A stretch of 64,000 nucleotides of DNA from Asparagopsis taxiformis (lineage: Eukaryota; Rhodophyta; Florideophyceae; Bonnemaisoniales; Bonnemaisoniaceae), in the NCBI GenBank assembly GCA_030407315.1, contig JALQPE010003128.1:1-64000 (forward strand). The letters are read 5' to 3'. The position numbers and the translations under genes are program-made. Each line of letters begins with the position of its first letter. Position 1 is the first letter of the stretch. Below are positions 46,147 to 58,100 of the stretch, one piece after another. The notes below the pieces were generated by a model, which saw nothing but the letters and a program-made list of their open reading frames with translations, did not search any database and was not told where the DNA came from.

Positions 46147-46560
46147 TACTTGGACCCTGCTGCCTCGTTCCTGATATTCTCTCAGGAAGTTGACACTGGT
46201 TTACAGTATCAATTCTACCTATGTTATATACTGGTACCTGAAGGCATTTCGTATCTAAAACTTTCAGTGTATGCACAGTCCGTTCAAGTGATTGAACTAA
46301 ATTATTTCAATCTTGAAGTGCTTCAAATGGCTACACTGCCCCATGTCTTGTCAACAGGACATTCGTTAAGTCATTTGTGCAGGGTTATGTATTTCATTAC
46401 ATTTTTGCAATTGTAGAACGATCATTCGATAGATATTCTCGGAGTAGATCCGGTATATCTTCGTTTAGGTTATTGATCGGTTCCCATGTGTTGTCACATG
46501 GGTCAGGGAGTCCTTCCCATTCAACTCTTACTTTGAATGAGTCTCCATTGTGGAATAAAA
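46147..46560 (-). pseudogene. Inverted 3' fragment of a second gypsy element
   Basis: On the minus strand a chromodomain end (WEGLPDPCDNTWEPINNL, about 46560-46397) is followed by an LTR start TGTTGACAAGACATGG at 46356. That start shares ACATGGGGCAGTGTAG with the plus-strand gypsy LTR and then diverges. It abuts the LTR of the first element in opposite orientation. Confidence 0.75.
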
Positions 46561-46682
46561 TGGCTTTGTCGACATGGACACCGAAGGAATAGAGGGAAGT
46601 ACTAGAGGCGATAGCAGGAAGCCACAAAGGCCGGGTTTCTGGAGATGCTTGGGTTTGCTCGTTGCTTCTTGCTTGCCCTCTC

Positions 46683-46900
46683 CTCCGTCTGTGTTCTCGG
46701 AAATGGACGCGGACGTCCACAACCTCTAGTACACCTAGTATTACTAGGCGGACGTCCATGTTCTCCAGTATTTTTGGATGTCCGCCTAGAACCGGACGTC
46801 CATGCGGTCTAGTACGTCTAGTATTACTAGGGCGACATTCATTGTTTCTAGTACCACGGATGTCCCCCTCGGGATGGACTTCCGCCATGTCTATGTCCAC
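46683..46900. repeat. Cluster of GGACGTCC fold-backs and right inverted end
   Basis: Includes the inverted partner of 42296-42345 (to 46733) and two further fold-backs: CTAGTATTACTAG, and GCGGACGTCC inverted at GGATGTCCGC. Same family as 42176-42294. Confidence 0.65.
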
Positions 46901-48319
46901 CTAGGACGGGCGCCGGTTCAGAAATTCAAAAATTTCGACCCCAGAAATTTCTGCCGCCGTGCTCGACATGGATGTCCGCATCCATCACGGCGACCACTCT
47001 ATTTTTCCTTGTCGGTCGACTCCAATTTTGTCTTTAATTTTTTCATCCTCTCGCTCACACCCCCTTCCTGTTGGTGCTCACCTCCCCCGTACTGTACCTC
47101 AAACACCCCCAATACCACTCTAGCACGCATTTTCAGATACCTATCCCCGCTTCCACGGTGCACACCTCCATTCCATACCTACTTTTCTGCTCTACCGTAC
47201 AGATTTCGTATAACCAGTCCTCATACTACCTCAGAATAGGGCAAAACACCCCCTATCTCCTCGACCATGCTCTCCCCCATCACCTTTGAAACGTATTGTT
47301 CTTCAGTACCCTCTCTCCTCTACCCTCAACCCTCTCCTTCGCCCTCTACACAAACTTCCCCTGCAGCTTACTCTTCCAAAACCTCTCACTCCCCATCCCG
47401 TACCCGACCTGCTCCACCCCTCCCTCCCTCAGCTGCTCCATGCCCCCACGCCATCCGCATCTTCGATACCGTATACACCACCACCACCGGCCCACGCTCC
47501 CGCACTGCGGGGTGGCTCCCCCGCCGTCTCCCCAGAAACCTCCCCGCTCTGAAACACATATCAACCCCCCACTTCGCACCCTTCCTCCCACTCCCCTCCC
47601 TCCCCAAATACAATAACCCCCTTCTTCTCCATCACATCCCCACTCACCACAGCCAGAACAGACGCCACCCCCTCCCCTTCTTTCTCCTCACTTTCCTAAA
47701 AACCCCTCCTCTCGGCGCCTTCAACCGCACCCTCCTACGGTCCCACCTAAACACCTCCTCCGCCCTCACTACCCCAACACCCCGCAGCGTCTCCCCAATC
47801 CCCATAATATGCTTGTCGGCACTCCTCTCCGAATCACAATCCATTCTAAACCCGCACTCCGTACATTTCCACCTCCCCCTGTACCATCCCAAGATTCCAT
47901 CCCCCCACAGAACACATCCTCATACCACAGAAGAATTTTCTTCCTCTCATACCTCATCCTTAAAACCTCCATCAGCTCCATGTAAATTTCGATGAAAATA
48001 TTTTCTCTACTATGCAATCTCAAACATGTATGAGCCTATGCCTTTCCGCTTTGTCAACCCTGAATATTGGTACTCATGTATTCATAAAATAGGGCCACCC
48101 ACATCCCTATCCCGTTCTGCAAGCTTTACAAACCACTAGACGCATACTCCACAACTATACAACAAACACTACTCGCTATTTCAGACGACGCGGTACACAA
48201 GTAGCGTAGTGTCAACCTTCCGTGACGCCTTCCCTGATGCGTACAAGTGGGAAACACGTCTAGACGTATATCAGAACTGAGTGCGGGAATTTTCGGCACA
48301 GGAGATGCTGGGCCACCAA
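46901..48319. other. C-rich low-complexity region
   Basis: From about 47040 to 47960 the plus strand is strongly pyrimidine rich and gives long proline- and serine-rich frames. One minus-strand frame near 47870 contains WKCTECGFRMDCDSE, weakly like a zinc finger, but frames are short and broken. No gene is called. 48000-48319 shows nothing recognisable. Confidence 0.5.
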
Positions 48320-49245
48320 ATTGATTTTTCGGAAATTTTAGAATTTCTGGGCTGGCCAGCAATGCAATCGAGCTGGACATCCACCGGACGTCCATTTCAG
48401 GTTGGTCGCGAGAGGGTGGGGCGGGACCATGATGAAACAAGGACCAAGACCTTTCCCTGACGTGTTGAGCCTGAAATCGACCCTTCGTGAGACGCGATTT
48501 TGGCTTACAGTTGGTGCTAATAGAAGCCAGTGATAGCCCCGATCGGGGCGGCAGCCGGCTCCGGCTTACAGTTGGTGCTTACAGACGCCAGTGATAGCCC
48601 CGATCGGGGCCGGCGGTCGGTTCCTGGGGCCGTTGTGGCCAAATTAGACACCCTGATTTGAATTAAAATTTGGGCTATTCTCAAAAACATGCACATGTGA
48701 ACATGTTTTTGAGATGGGGGTGTGCCGTACGGCACAATCGACCGCCCAAATCGATGTTTTTTGCAATATTTTTCTGTGCCCGAAATTTTAGAATTTCTGG
48801 GCTGGCCAGCAATGCAATCGAGCTGGACATCCACCGGACGTCCATTTCAGGTTGGTCGTGAGAGAGCGGGGCGGGACCATGATGGAACAAGGACCAAGAC
48901 CTGTCCCTGGCGTATTGAGCCTGAAATTGACCCTTCGTCAGACGCCATTTAGCCTTACAGTTGGTGCTTACAGAAGCCAGTGATAGCCCCGATCGGGGCC
49001 GGTGGCCGGTGCCTGGGGCCGTTGTGGCCAAATTAGACACCCTGATTTGAATTAAAATTTGGGCTATTCTCAAAAACATGCACATGTGAACATGTTTTTG
49101 AGATGGGGGTGTGCCGTACGGCACAATCGACCGCCCAAATCGATGTTTTTTGCAATATTTTTTTGTGCCCGAAATTGTAGAATTTCTGGGCCGGCCAGGA
49201 ATGCATCTGAGTTGGACATCCACCGGACGTCCATTTCAGGTGATC
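48320..49245 (+). repeat. R repeats left of the second cassette (copies 5-6)
   Basis: A partial unit and two units with palindromes at 48722-48735 and 49111-49124, 389 bp apart. Between units is a short duplicated block (GGTGCTTACAG, CCGATCGGGGC). Confidence 0.9.
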
Positions 49246-49515
49246 GTGTATCGTGCACGTCCAGCCATTACCAGAAGCAAGTTGGCGATGAAGCACGTAT
49301 AAACCCAATTGTTCTGCTATTTCTAGCATAGACCATCGAGTCTAGAGATGTGAGGGAATCGTCCTGGAATCATGCTCCAACCCACTAGGGAATGGACAAT
49401 CTAGTTTGAAAGCATGGAACGGAAGTGCATTATAGTAGGTTCATAGATTGAAAGTGATAAAGGAGATGATTATATTCTCGATAATTGTTTGCTAAAGTAG
49501 TTGTTGTTAAGATAT

Positions 49516-52500
49516 CTAGCCGTCGGAAAACTGTTCTTCCTCTTCGTCCTCACTATGATAGTGAACTAGATATCCAGGTTGTCCCGGCAGAAGAGGCACT
49601 ACCGGGGCCACACTCGGTGTGTGCATTACATCCTTGCGAGGTTCTGTCGTCTTCATCCGCATCATTCGGAGCTGCCCTGTCTTCGGCCTACCATCTTTCT
49701 TGACCGGGATGGGAACAACTGTCTTGTGGCGAACATTGACAGGTGCCGGTTGACTTTGCCTTGCAGACCGGCGCGGAGCATTGGCGATGACTTCTTCTTC
49801 GAATCCCAACCGCCTGATGAAACCAAACGAAACATTGTCGGGAATCGGATACGACGCATTCCTGAAATACGTGTGATACCTCGTTGTCGTGTGTGACACA
49901 ACTCTGTCGACATGCCCTGCCCCGGCATGTTGTACATGGCCGTGACCGATGAAGACTGAACGTGGCGGAACGATTACCTTCTTCAGCTTCATCGTCTTGG
50001 CGTACATATCTAATTCCAGCGCTTTGGAAAAGACGTACTTGTGGGACCCTGGACACACCCAGATAGGGAATGGGTCATCTCCGTTGGCAATAACAAAGTA
50101 ACCCGGAAGTTGATCTTTGCGGTCGCGAGGAGGAACAGGGAAATCATTGTGTGGGACCTGCCGAGGACACCCCTTTCCCGTTATCAAAAACCGTCCCCCA
50201 GATGCCGGCATGACAAGTTTTTCTCCCGGTAAACCGCACTCCTCCAGCCCTGTCAGCCGGACAAGGATTCCCAACCACACATCCAGCAGGGCTCGCCGCG
50301 TCACAAACTTGAACCGGTCGATATGCGTCTCATCGTTCTCGGCATAGTCAACCAGGCAGTGGCGCGTAGACGTGAAGCGAGCCCTCCCCTCATTCCGGTT
50401 CTTCTCGTCTGTTTCATCGTCCCCCGTATTGACAATGGGACTCCACAGCTGCCGGTTCCCAGGGTCCTTGTGCACCTGCTCCCCCTCCCACGTTCCCAAA
50501 AAGTACCGAAACAATTCCTGGTTAGGAATTTCTTCCATGAGACCCAAGTCAAATGGGAACTTGTCCGACGCATCTAGGTAGCTTACATCCGCGAAATTGT
50601 GCATCACCGTATACCCTCGCTCGTTGATTTCCGTTCGGCAATTGTGGAAGTACGCCATACCAGTGCCGGCCTCATACGAATCCTTCCAGCTTGTAGACAT
50701 TCGCGCAACCTGAGCGAAGTCCAGCCTCGAGGGTAGAAACGTCGATGTAGGCTCACACATCGCCTTGGCAGCCATCTTCCACGCTGCGAAGAACATCGGA
50801 TAGACGTGATCGATTTCGAATAGCACACGAGCCCGATGTTCTTCCGGAATATGCAGCCCCTCAAACACAGGGTCCATCGCCACTTGCTTCAAATACCTCA
50901 CCTCTCTGCCCTCCTCATCGATTTCCACACTCTCCAATAACAACCTGAGCTCAATCGGGGGCAGACAGCCAACCCTCACCGATGCGATGACATCCGCGGG
51001 ACGCTGCGCCAGATGATGCCCTTCGGCTCGGTCTTCGAAATCGTCAGGAAGAGACGGCATACGGTCGTCGAAGAGGAGGTCGTCTTCAGAAGGAGAGTCA
51101 CGAACGATGTAACCGTCTTCATCGACTTCCACTCCTTCCGGAACAGTGAATGTAATTGTCACTTCGCGGACCCCCTTGCTTTCGACTTGGCCCTCGTCTG
51201 CACCCTGTTTGTCTTCCTCGTCCGAAGCGGTATGGACAGATTCTTGGTTGGAGGGAGTCGCACCAGCACGTTGGTTATCTTGGGGGACAATCTCAACGGC
51301 AGAATCGGGGGAACGGGCGGAGTCTTCGTCAACCTCATCACCGGAAGCAGTGGCTTGTTGTTGATCGGTGGGTTTATCAACAACGGCCTGCTCTTCTTCC
51401 CCGGCGGATTGTTGTACCACAACCGGCTCTTCTTCCTCGAGGCGTGTGCTCCCCGTCGAGCGAAGTCGCTGTGAACGGCGGCGGATGCCATGCGAAGCAG
51501 GCTCATGTTCGACATTCCGCTGCTTCTTGTGAGTGAGTCTCACATTGGCAGCAGAAGGGCGGCGTTTGCGTCGAGCCTTAGTCTTCTTCTTCAATGTCGG
51601 ATTGAAAAACTCTTTCAAGTTCGTTTCCAAATCCTGTAAACGCGTGGTTCTCCGTCGCATTCGAACCTCACTGCTCCGGTCGTCCCCTCTATACATTGCA
51701 ATGGCATTGGTGAGATGCCATTGCAACTCCTTCGGCTGCTTAACCGACCCAATTGCCATCTCTGTGCTCAGAAATGACTTGCGCATAATACTCTTTGGGC
51801 GCCCAAACGCAGCGTACAGAGAATTTGCTATTGCAGTCACGCGACGGACGTATGTATAAAAGTCGTTCACGTCAAAGCGTCCATCCGGACGTCCGCCATG
51901 AGCAGGGTTCAAGTACTCCGAAAGACCACGCAAGACGAAGACAAAGTTTTCTTCCAGCAACTCGCGCACTATCTTGTGGTCCAGGTGCGTTATCCCAATC
52001 TCGTTGCGGCGCTCGGAATTGTTCAGCTCACGCAACACGTCGTCGAGAACAGGATGCTTCAGCGTTGCTATAGCCAAACGCGTCCACCGCCGAGCCGTGT
52101 TCGTCGAATTCATCATCCCCATGAACTGCGCCTCGAACAATGTTCGGATGACATCAGACTCACGCAAGTCGCCAGCGTTTTCCACGTTGTTTGCAACAGC
52201 AATCGTACGGATGAACTGCTGGATGGACGACAAGATTCGAACCAGGGAGCGCTCCGTCAGTTGCGTCCCAGTCGTATGGTTCGACTCTGCACTCTTGTGG
52301 ATGATCTCATGAGGCTGGAGATCACTGTCGTCCTTGCGGCGAAGGTAGTACACATCCAGAGGCTGAGTAACCCAGCGCAAGCGGTTTGCCTCCTGTGGCA
52401 GCTTGGTTCTGTGCATACGGGTGAGGCGCGTGAAGTCATCCGCAATGCTATGCATAGCATTGAGACGATGCAGTCCGTCGATCACGGTCACGTTCGCATT

Positions 52501-53448
52501 GGCATGGAATTTGCCATTCTGGAACAGACGCGTGTCGGCGGACAAATGCGTGTTCTGCGACCTCAGCACCGTCACAGTGATACGCGAAGAGCTCACATAC
52601 CCCACCGCCAACATATTGTTGCGCAGGTCCTCCACGTGGTCTTCTTTGACATCGCGAAGGGTCACGGCCGGTTCCACTAGCTGCCTCACCAACACAGTCG
52701 CTCCTTCTCCGACGTAATCCGACGTCACAAACTTGGGCACCATAATTTGCGTCCCCTGCTGCTCACGAATGCTTTCCGCCACCTCCGGTTCGTCGTCCAC
52801 CTCGGTTACGTCCTGCGTAGTAGCTTCGGTGACGTTGGAGCGAGCAGGGTGCTTCGTGCCTCCACTGGAGGCTCTGGCAGAGCGAGCAGGGCGCTTCGTG
52901 CCTCCCGAAACCGGGACGGAGCGTGCTGGATGCTTCGTACCCCCCGAACCAGTGATTTCGCCTGCTGGACCGGTACTGGGCATCCGTCCCGAGCTGGCCT
53001 GGTTCGTCGCTGCGTTGAAGTTTGACGCTGCAGCAGGGGTACGAATGTCGCTAGAGCCATCCTCCGCAGCGGGGCGCATCATCCGAGTATCCCAAGGGTA
53101 AAACGCCGCGGCGTATGCTCCACCCATCGTCTCCGGCGGTCCCTCGGCGCCATCAAACATGTACGGGAACGGGAGGTCCTTGAACTTGTCCTTAGTCGCA
53201 ATGTTGCGCACGACGATATAGTCGGCCTCGTCGGTTTCCGGCAGCTTGTGGTTGTGCAGCGTGCGCGGAAGGCCAACATCGCCACCAGCAGTGCTCACCG
53301 AAGCCGTCCCAATATGCACAGCCGCACCGTCCACGTCCGCAAACAAGTCGACATCGACGCCGCGCTTGAGTCCGCGCGACTCCGCTGACGCGCTCACTTG
53401 ATCGCCGCAAACCGTTGAAAACAAACTGCTGAAATGCGTATCCGCCAT
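49516..53448 (-). CDS. Gene 1: ParB-like domain + 2OG-Fe(II) dioxygenase, intact
   Basis: 1310 residues from the ATG at 53448 (MADTHFSSLF); the decayed copy at 614-4583 has the same start. Residues ~130-180: repeats on GGTKHPARS. Residues ~235-400: ParB-like domain with VIDGLHRLNAM (D324 G L H R328), the conserved motif of ParB/sulfiredoxin-like nucleotide or DNA-binding domains. Then a helical region (~400-620), a basic patch (KKKTKARRKRR) and an acidic low-complexity linker (~700-850). The C-terminal ~920-1220 has the double-stranded beta-helix signature of 2OG-Fe(II) oxygenases: H1100-N-D1102, H1174 in VQHAG, R1190 in TTRYH. Iron ligands and the 2-oxoglutarate arginine therefore all seem present. 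Likely a nuclear oxygenase acting on DNA or chromatin proteins. Whether it is TET/JBP-like or phytanoyl-CoA-hydroxylase-like I cannot decide. Gene 2 lies upstream on the same strand. Confidence 0.82.
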   Translation of the reverse strand: MADTHFSSLFSTVCGDQVSASAESRGLKRGVDVDLFADVDGAAVHIGTASVSTAGGDVGLPRTLHNHKLPETDEADYIVVRNIATKDKFKDLPFPYMFDGAEGPPETMGGAYAAAFYPWDTRMMRPAAEDGSSDIRTPAAASNFNAATNQASSGRMPSTGPAGEITGSGGTKHPARSVPVSGGTKRPARSARASSGGTKHPARSNVTEATTQDVTEVDDEPEVAESIREQQGTQIMVPKFVTSDYVGEGATVLVRQLVEPAVTLRDVKEDHVEDLRNNMLAVGYVSSSRITVTVLRSQNTHLSADTRLFQNGKFHANANVTVIDGLHRLNAMHSIADDFTRLTRMHRTKLPQEANRLRWVTQPLDVYYLRRKDDSDLQPHEIIHKSAESNHTTGTQLTERSLVRILSSIQQFIRTIAVANNVENAGDLRESDVIRTLFEAQFMGMMNSTNTARRWTRLAIATLKHPVLDDVLRELNNSERRNEIGITHLDHKIVRELLEENFVFVLRGLSEYLNPAHGGRPDGRFDVNDFYTYVRRVTAIANSLYAAFGRPKSIMRKSFLSTEMAIGSVKQPKELQWHLTNAIAMYRGDDRSSEVRMRRRTTRLQDLETNLKEFFNPTLKKKTKARRKRRPSAANVRLTHKKQRNVEHEPASHGIRRRSQRLRSTGSTRLEEEEPVVVQQSAGEEEQAVVDKPTDQQQATASGDEVDEDSARSPDSAVEIVPQDNQRAGATPSNQESVHTASDEEDKQGADEGQVESKGVREVTITFTVPEGVEVDEDGYIVRDSPSEDDLLFDDRMPSLPDDFEDRAEGHHLAQRPADVIASVRVGCLPPIELRLLLESVEIDEEGREVRYLKQVAMDPVFEGLHIPEEHRARVLFEIDHVYPMFFAAWKMAAKAMCEPTSTFLPSRLDFAQVARMSTSWKDSYEAGTGMAYFHNCRTEINERGYTVMHNFADVSYLDASDKFPFDLGLMEEIPNQELFRYFLGTWEGEQVHKDPGNRQLWSPIVNTGDDETDEKNRNEGRARFTSTRHCLVDYAENDETHIDRFKFVTRRALLDVWLGILVRLTGLEECGLPGEKLVMPASGGRFLITGKGCPRQVPHNDFPVPPRDRKDQLPGYFVIANGDDPFPIWVCPGSHKYVFSKALELDMYAKTMKLKKVIVPPRSVFIGHGHVQHAGAGHVDRVVSHTTTRYHTYFRNASYPIPDNVSFGFIRRLGFEEEVIANAPRRSARQSQPAPVNVRHKTVVPIPVKKDGRPKTGQLRMMRMKTTEPRKDVMHTPSVAPVVPLLPGQPGYLVHYHSEDEEEEQFSDG

Positions 53449-53734
53449 GGTTGTTGAGTTGGAAAGGAAAAGAGATGGTTGACGTTGACGTATTCGAGTG
53501 ATGTGGATGGTATGTTTCACGTTAAGTTGAAGAATGGTCGTGAACGCCAATCGCTGGAAATAATAACACAATACAACCGAAATTTTGTTAGGTACACACC
53601 TATCGTGACCGCTGGAATGCAAGACAGGCAATCGAGATGTGAGTGTCCGTTCAGAACGGGCCCGAGTCGGGCTCTCGAAACCTGACGAGGTGGCGTGAAG
53701 CAGGCAGTGTCCTTGATGTGTAATGTGTTAAAAT

Positions 53735-53790
53735 TACAGCTGTCAAGCTAGGCGGCTTTTGGGGCGGCTGCGAGCACCCCTTTATCCGGG
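53735..53790 (-). promoter_or_regulatory. Conserved block upstream of gene 1
   Basis: Same block as at 4868-4925 and, shorter by about 17 bp, at 60487-60522 before the 761-aa gene: GGGGTGCTCGC, then CCTAGCT and GACAGCTGTAAT. Always between an R array and a gene start, so a promoter or transposon subterminal element. Confidence 0.5.
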
Positions 53791-53794
53791 GAAC

Positions 53795-54890
53795 ACCCTG
53801 ATTTGAGTTAAAATTTGGGCTATTCTCAAAAACATGCACATGTGAACATGTTTTTGAGATGGGGGTGTGCCGTACGGCACAATCGACCCGCCCAAATCGT
53901 TGATTTTTGCAAGATTTTTTGTGCCCGAAATTTTAGAATTTCTGGGCTGGCCAGCAGTGCATCTGAGATGGACATCCACCGGACGTCCATTTCAGGTTGG
54001 TCGTGTGCTGCCTACATCCACGCATTGCAGCAACTAAGCAGGCGGGTTCACTACTAATATAAAGTGCACGGAATATGAGTAACGTGATGGGTGAGTAGTG
54101 TTTCTGTTGAGGGAGTAAGGCGGGACCATGATGAAACACGGAAGAAGATTTCTCCCTAGCATAACTTAGGCTTGAAGCCTGCAATCGGCCCATCTTCCGG
54201 CGCCATTTAGCCTCACAGTTAGTGCTTACAGAAGCCAGTGATGACCCCGCTCGGGGCGGCGGCCGGTTCCTGGGGCCGTTGTGGCCAAATTAGACACCCT
54301 GATTTGAATTAAAATTTGGGCTATTCTCAAAAACATGCACATGTGAACATGTTTTTGAAATGGGGGTGTGCCGTACGGCACAAACGACCCGCTGAAATCG
54401 TTGATTTTTTACAATTTTTTTGTGCCCGAAATTTTAGAATTTCCGGGCTGGCCAGCAGTGCAATCGAGCTGGACATCCACCGGACGTGCATTTCAGGTTG
54501 GTCGTGAGAGAGTGGGGTGGGACCATGATGGAACAAGGACCAAGACCTGTCCCTGGCGTATTGAGCCTGAAATTGACCCTTTGTCAGACGCCATTTAGCC
54601 TTACAGTTAGTGCTTACAGAAGCCAGTGACAACCCCACTCGGGGCGGCGGTCGGTTCCTGGGGCCGTTGTGGCCAAATTAGACACCCTGATTTGAATTAA
54701 AATTTGGGCTATTCTCAAAAACATGCACATGTGAACATGTTTTTGAGATGGGGGTGTGCCGTACGGCACAATCGACCCGCTGAAATCGATGTTTTTTGCA
54801 ATATTTTTTCTGCCCTGAATTGTAGAATTTCTGGGCTGGACAGCAATGCAACTGAGCTGGACATCCACCGGGCGTCCATTTCAACTTGGT
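53795..54890 (+). repeat. R repeats between gene 1 and gene 2 (copies 7-9)
   Basis: Palindromes at 53867-53880, 54368-54381 and 54756-54769. The last two units are 388 bp apart. They face the inverted R units at 58630-60470, so gene 2 is enclosed by inverted arrays. Confidence 0.92.
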
Positions 54891-55111
54891 CTTGTATTTT
54901 GCATCTGCACGCATAACAGCAACCAAGCAGTCAGGTTCACTGCTCGGACGAAGTGCACCTAGAGTGTGAACGATTGGTTTTTGACAGGCGAGTACTGCCG
55001 AATAGGTTTCACCCTGGACTAATGGTGGCTGGACATTCTGCATTATATGATATACTTCAACTCTGGAACGTAGCTTTATTTGTAGTCGAAATGAAAACAT
55101 CTTTCGTGACC

Positions 55112-58100
55112 CTAATTCCATGCTCTAAACGCTGTCCCATAATGAACGTAGAGCTCCTGCCCCGGACGGATATCGCGGATTGCACGTACTACAATGATCT
55201 TCGGATTTTCTAGGTCCTTCGCCTTGAGCTTCTTCCCCGTCGAACCGCTGCTGTAGTTCTCGACAAACTCGACGTTGGCCATCCGCCTGGTGTCTTCCGC
55301 CGGAGTGTCCTCACCTCGCAAATACCGCGGGTCGTTGATGAACTGCGCCGAACAGAACGGAGCCGGAACAATCCAAATTGGATGCTCGATGTTTTCGTCG
55401 TCCTCCGCTGTTGCATACAGCTTGATAGCATACATCAAGAATGTTTCCTTCGTTATCGCCATGTGACCCTCTCCGTACGCGAACCTCATCGACTCCTTGC
55501 TCATATCAGAGTACACAACAGTTCCGTAGTATGCACATACTTCGTCACCAACATTAAATGTCTGTTCAGCGAAGAGCCCTCTTCCTGCATTTGGATGCTT
55601 AATCAGCGATGGTCGAACGCTCAATTTTTTCGCAACACAATCGTGTGCCCGCATCACGCGAGGGTTTTCAGTTTGCAACCAGCGGCGCAGGGAAGGTGGC
55701 CAATAATGTACCGGTTTCTCCATGTGCTCGCGCGACGCAATCGACTCTGGGCACAGCTGCCAGAGGTACTGCCGAATATATTTCGGGAACCTCTGGTACA
55801 GGGGAAGGCCAGGTGGGGGTTCGATGATCCTGCGTTCCCTCTGCGTACGCATCGTGACAGAGGGGGACGCCAAGAACTTCTCAGCACTCTGTTTCGCTTC
55901 TGTCGTGACCCTCATGTCAGTGTTGTTTGAAAGAATTACACGTGACATGACTGCACACAGCTTTGGAAGCGATCGTACCACACACAATTTGTCCATGTCA
56001 CTGCCGACGAAAACACGGTGCTCAGGCAAGCTCATAGCTGCTTTTCCCGTTGCGAAAGTGCCAGAGAATGGATCGACAACAATATCACCAGGCTGTGAAT
56101 GCTGGCTGATCAACTCCATCATGAGAGCGACGCTCTTCTGCTCTGCACGAACTCTGACCGTAGCACCGGTTGTGCTCCTTGTTCGCCACACCATCTCATT
56201 CGAATCGATGGCGGGCATATTGATGGTGACGTTGCACCACGCCGGGTACGTGCCGTCCATGTATCCGTGGTTCCTATAGGCCACCATCTCGCTTCCGGTC
56301 TTGAACGGAACACCTCGCTTCCAGAAGTGGATAGCGACCTCTGCCATGTTCATGCGTTGGTACCTCTTCCGCCCCGGCATTTGATAGAGGTGCCCAGGTA
56401 GTCGGACAAACAACAGAGGTACCTCGTCAACGAAGAAAACTGAATTCCGAACGACGTCCTCCTCCTCCTCGTCCTCCTCCTCATCCGCACTTTCTTCGCC
56501 ACTGTGCTGCGATGCTTCGGAGTCCGAATTCATGGACGTAACCTCTTCTTCATCCGACCCGTCATCACTGGCAGCAGTATCGGTTGGGCCTTCTGACTGC
56601 GGTCCTTTGTACGTTTCCAAGTAATGGAACCATTCGTAGAACTGCAAAACCGAGCAGAACACGATGCCGTGGCCACCGGGGCGCAACAGCTCGTCAAACA
56701 CTTCGATGCTAGCCTGCATATCTTCTGCAGTTAGCCTGTCGTACGAAGAGTTGGAATCGTTCCTCTTACGACGAACATTGTAGGGCGGATCAGTCAGAAT
56801 GAGCTGAACGTTGCCCGTGATGGGCACGTGTTCTCGGCTCTCGTCGGCACTGACCAAATCTTCGAAAGGGACGTCGTACACCCGGCAATACTGACTCATT
56901 TTCGAAAGAAAGTCCTTTGCGAGAGCCTGCCCTTCACTTTCCTGCTCTTCTGTCGCATGGGGTGACGGTGACGGGGGAGACGGCCCTTGGGCAGTAAGAC
57001 TGGTCCTCCCAGGTCCAAGTTGAAGCCTGGTTGTGTGTCTTGTCGACGGAACCAAACCTCTCCCTCCTGTGTTGCGACGAGTGGGAGTGTCATCAACCGG
57101 CTTGGGGACCTTTTCTGCGTCCGCGGCTTGTGGTGCCGGGCGGAGGACAGCCATAACGTCTTCGTCGAGGGTGTCAAAATACGCTGGCAGCTTGTCCGGA
57201 TTTCCGCTTGAGAAGTATATTTCCAGTGCCCCCCAGCGGTCGGACTCCGGCCAGGTGTACAGGTCCGGGTTGACGATAAGAAACTGCAACCGGTCGAAGA
57301 ACTTCCTCACAAGGTCCCTAAATGCACTGTGCTGCGCACTGGTTCTTGTCTCTACTTTTCCACCATATCCATCAGGATGAGATAGGGGAGCTTTGTTGTG
57401 GTAGAGATCTAGCTTCTGCTCCATCGGTGCGAATAGACCTTCATCGAGCACGTCAAACCAATGCTCACTGCTGTCGAAAATGATGTACGGCGCCATCAAC
57501 TCTTCGAAGCTGGAAAACTTTGCGGCGTAGGCCACATCGGTCCAAGCATGGTATAAAACTTGAACCACGTAACAAGCTCGATTAGTGCTTTTCCGATGGG
57601 CTGGGACGCGTGCGGCTTCGTTCCCCTCTTCGGCCGCATCTCCTATTCGGCGACGCGGCAGGTTCTTGTTGTGATTTCGGATGATAGACAACGCTTGGAA
57701 ATACATCAATACCTCGAACGTTTCCGGTGGAGCAAGAACGAAGGCGCTTGGTTCCCCGCGCTGCGGCGCCTGTAGTGGCGAAGGAAGCATGTTACATCCA
57801 ATAAGGAAGGTCTGCGGCACGATCCCAGAAAGGATGCAGTGCTCAACCCATTGCCCGATACGCTCATCCTGTCTTGAAAACTCGGCAATGGGTAATGCCA
57901 GACGAACAATCTGCTTGGCTCGCTCAACGTTCATCTCTGCCATGACGATTTCGGCAACATCCGCCTCGACTCCAGCATTCTTCGAACGACCGCTGAAGGA
58001 CATGCTGAGTCGACCTTGCAGCGCCACAAATTGTTCTTCCGTGCCCTGCGCAACCCAAGCGCCAAGGTCCGCGTATGTGAAACCTCCCGGCTTGTCCGTC

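Noticed and set aside
47267..47995. 242-codon proline/serine-rich frame as a gene
   Set aside because: Strong C skew creates long frames in several phases; composition alone explains it.
49516..50300. Naming the dioxygenase a TET/JBP enzyme
   Set aside because: Only superfamily residues are visible; subfamily features cannot be decided without structure or profile search.
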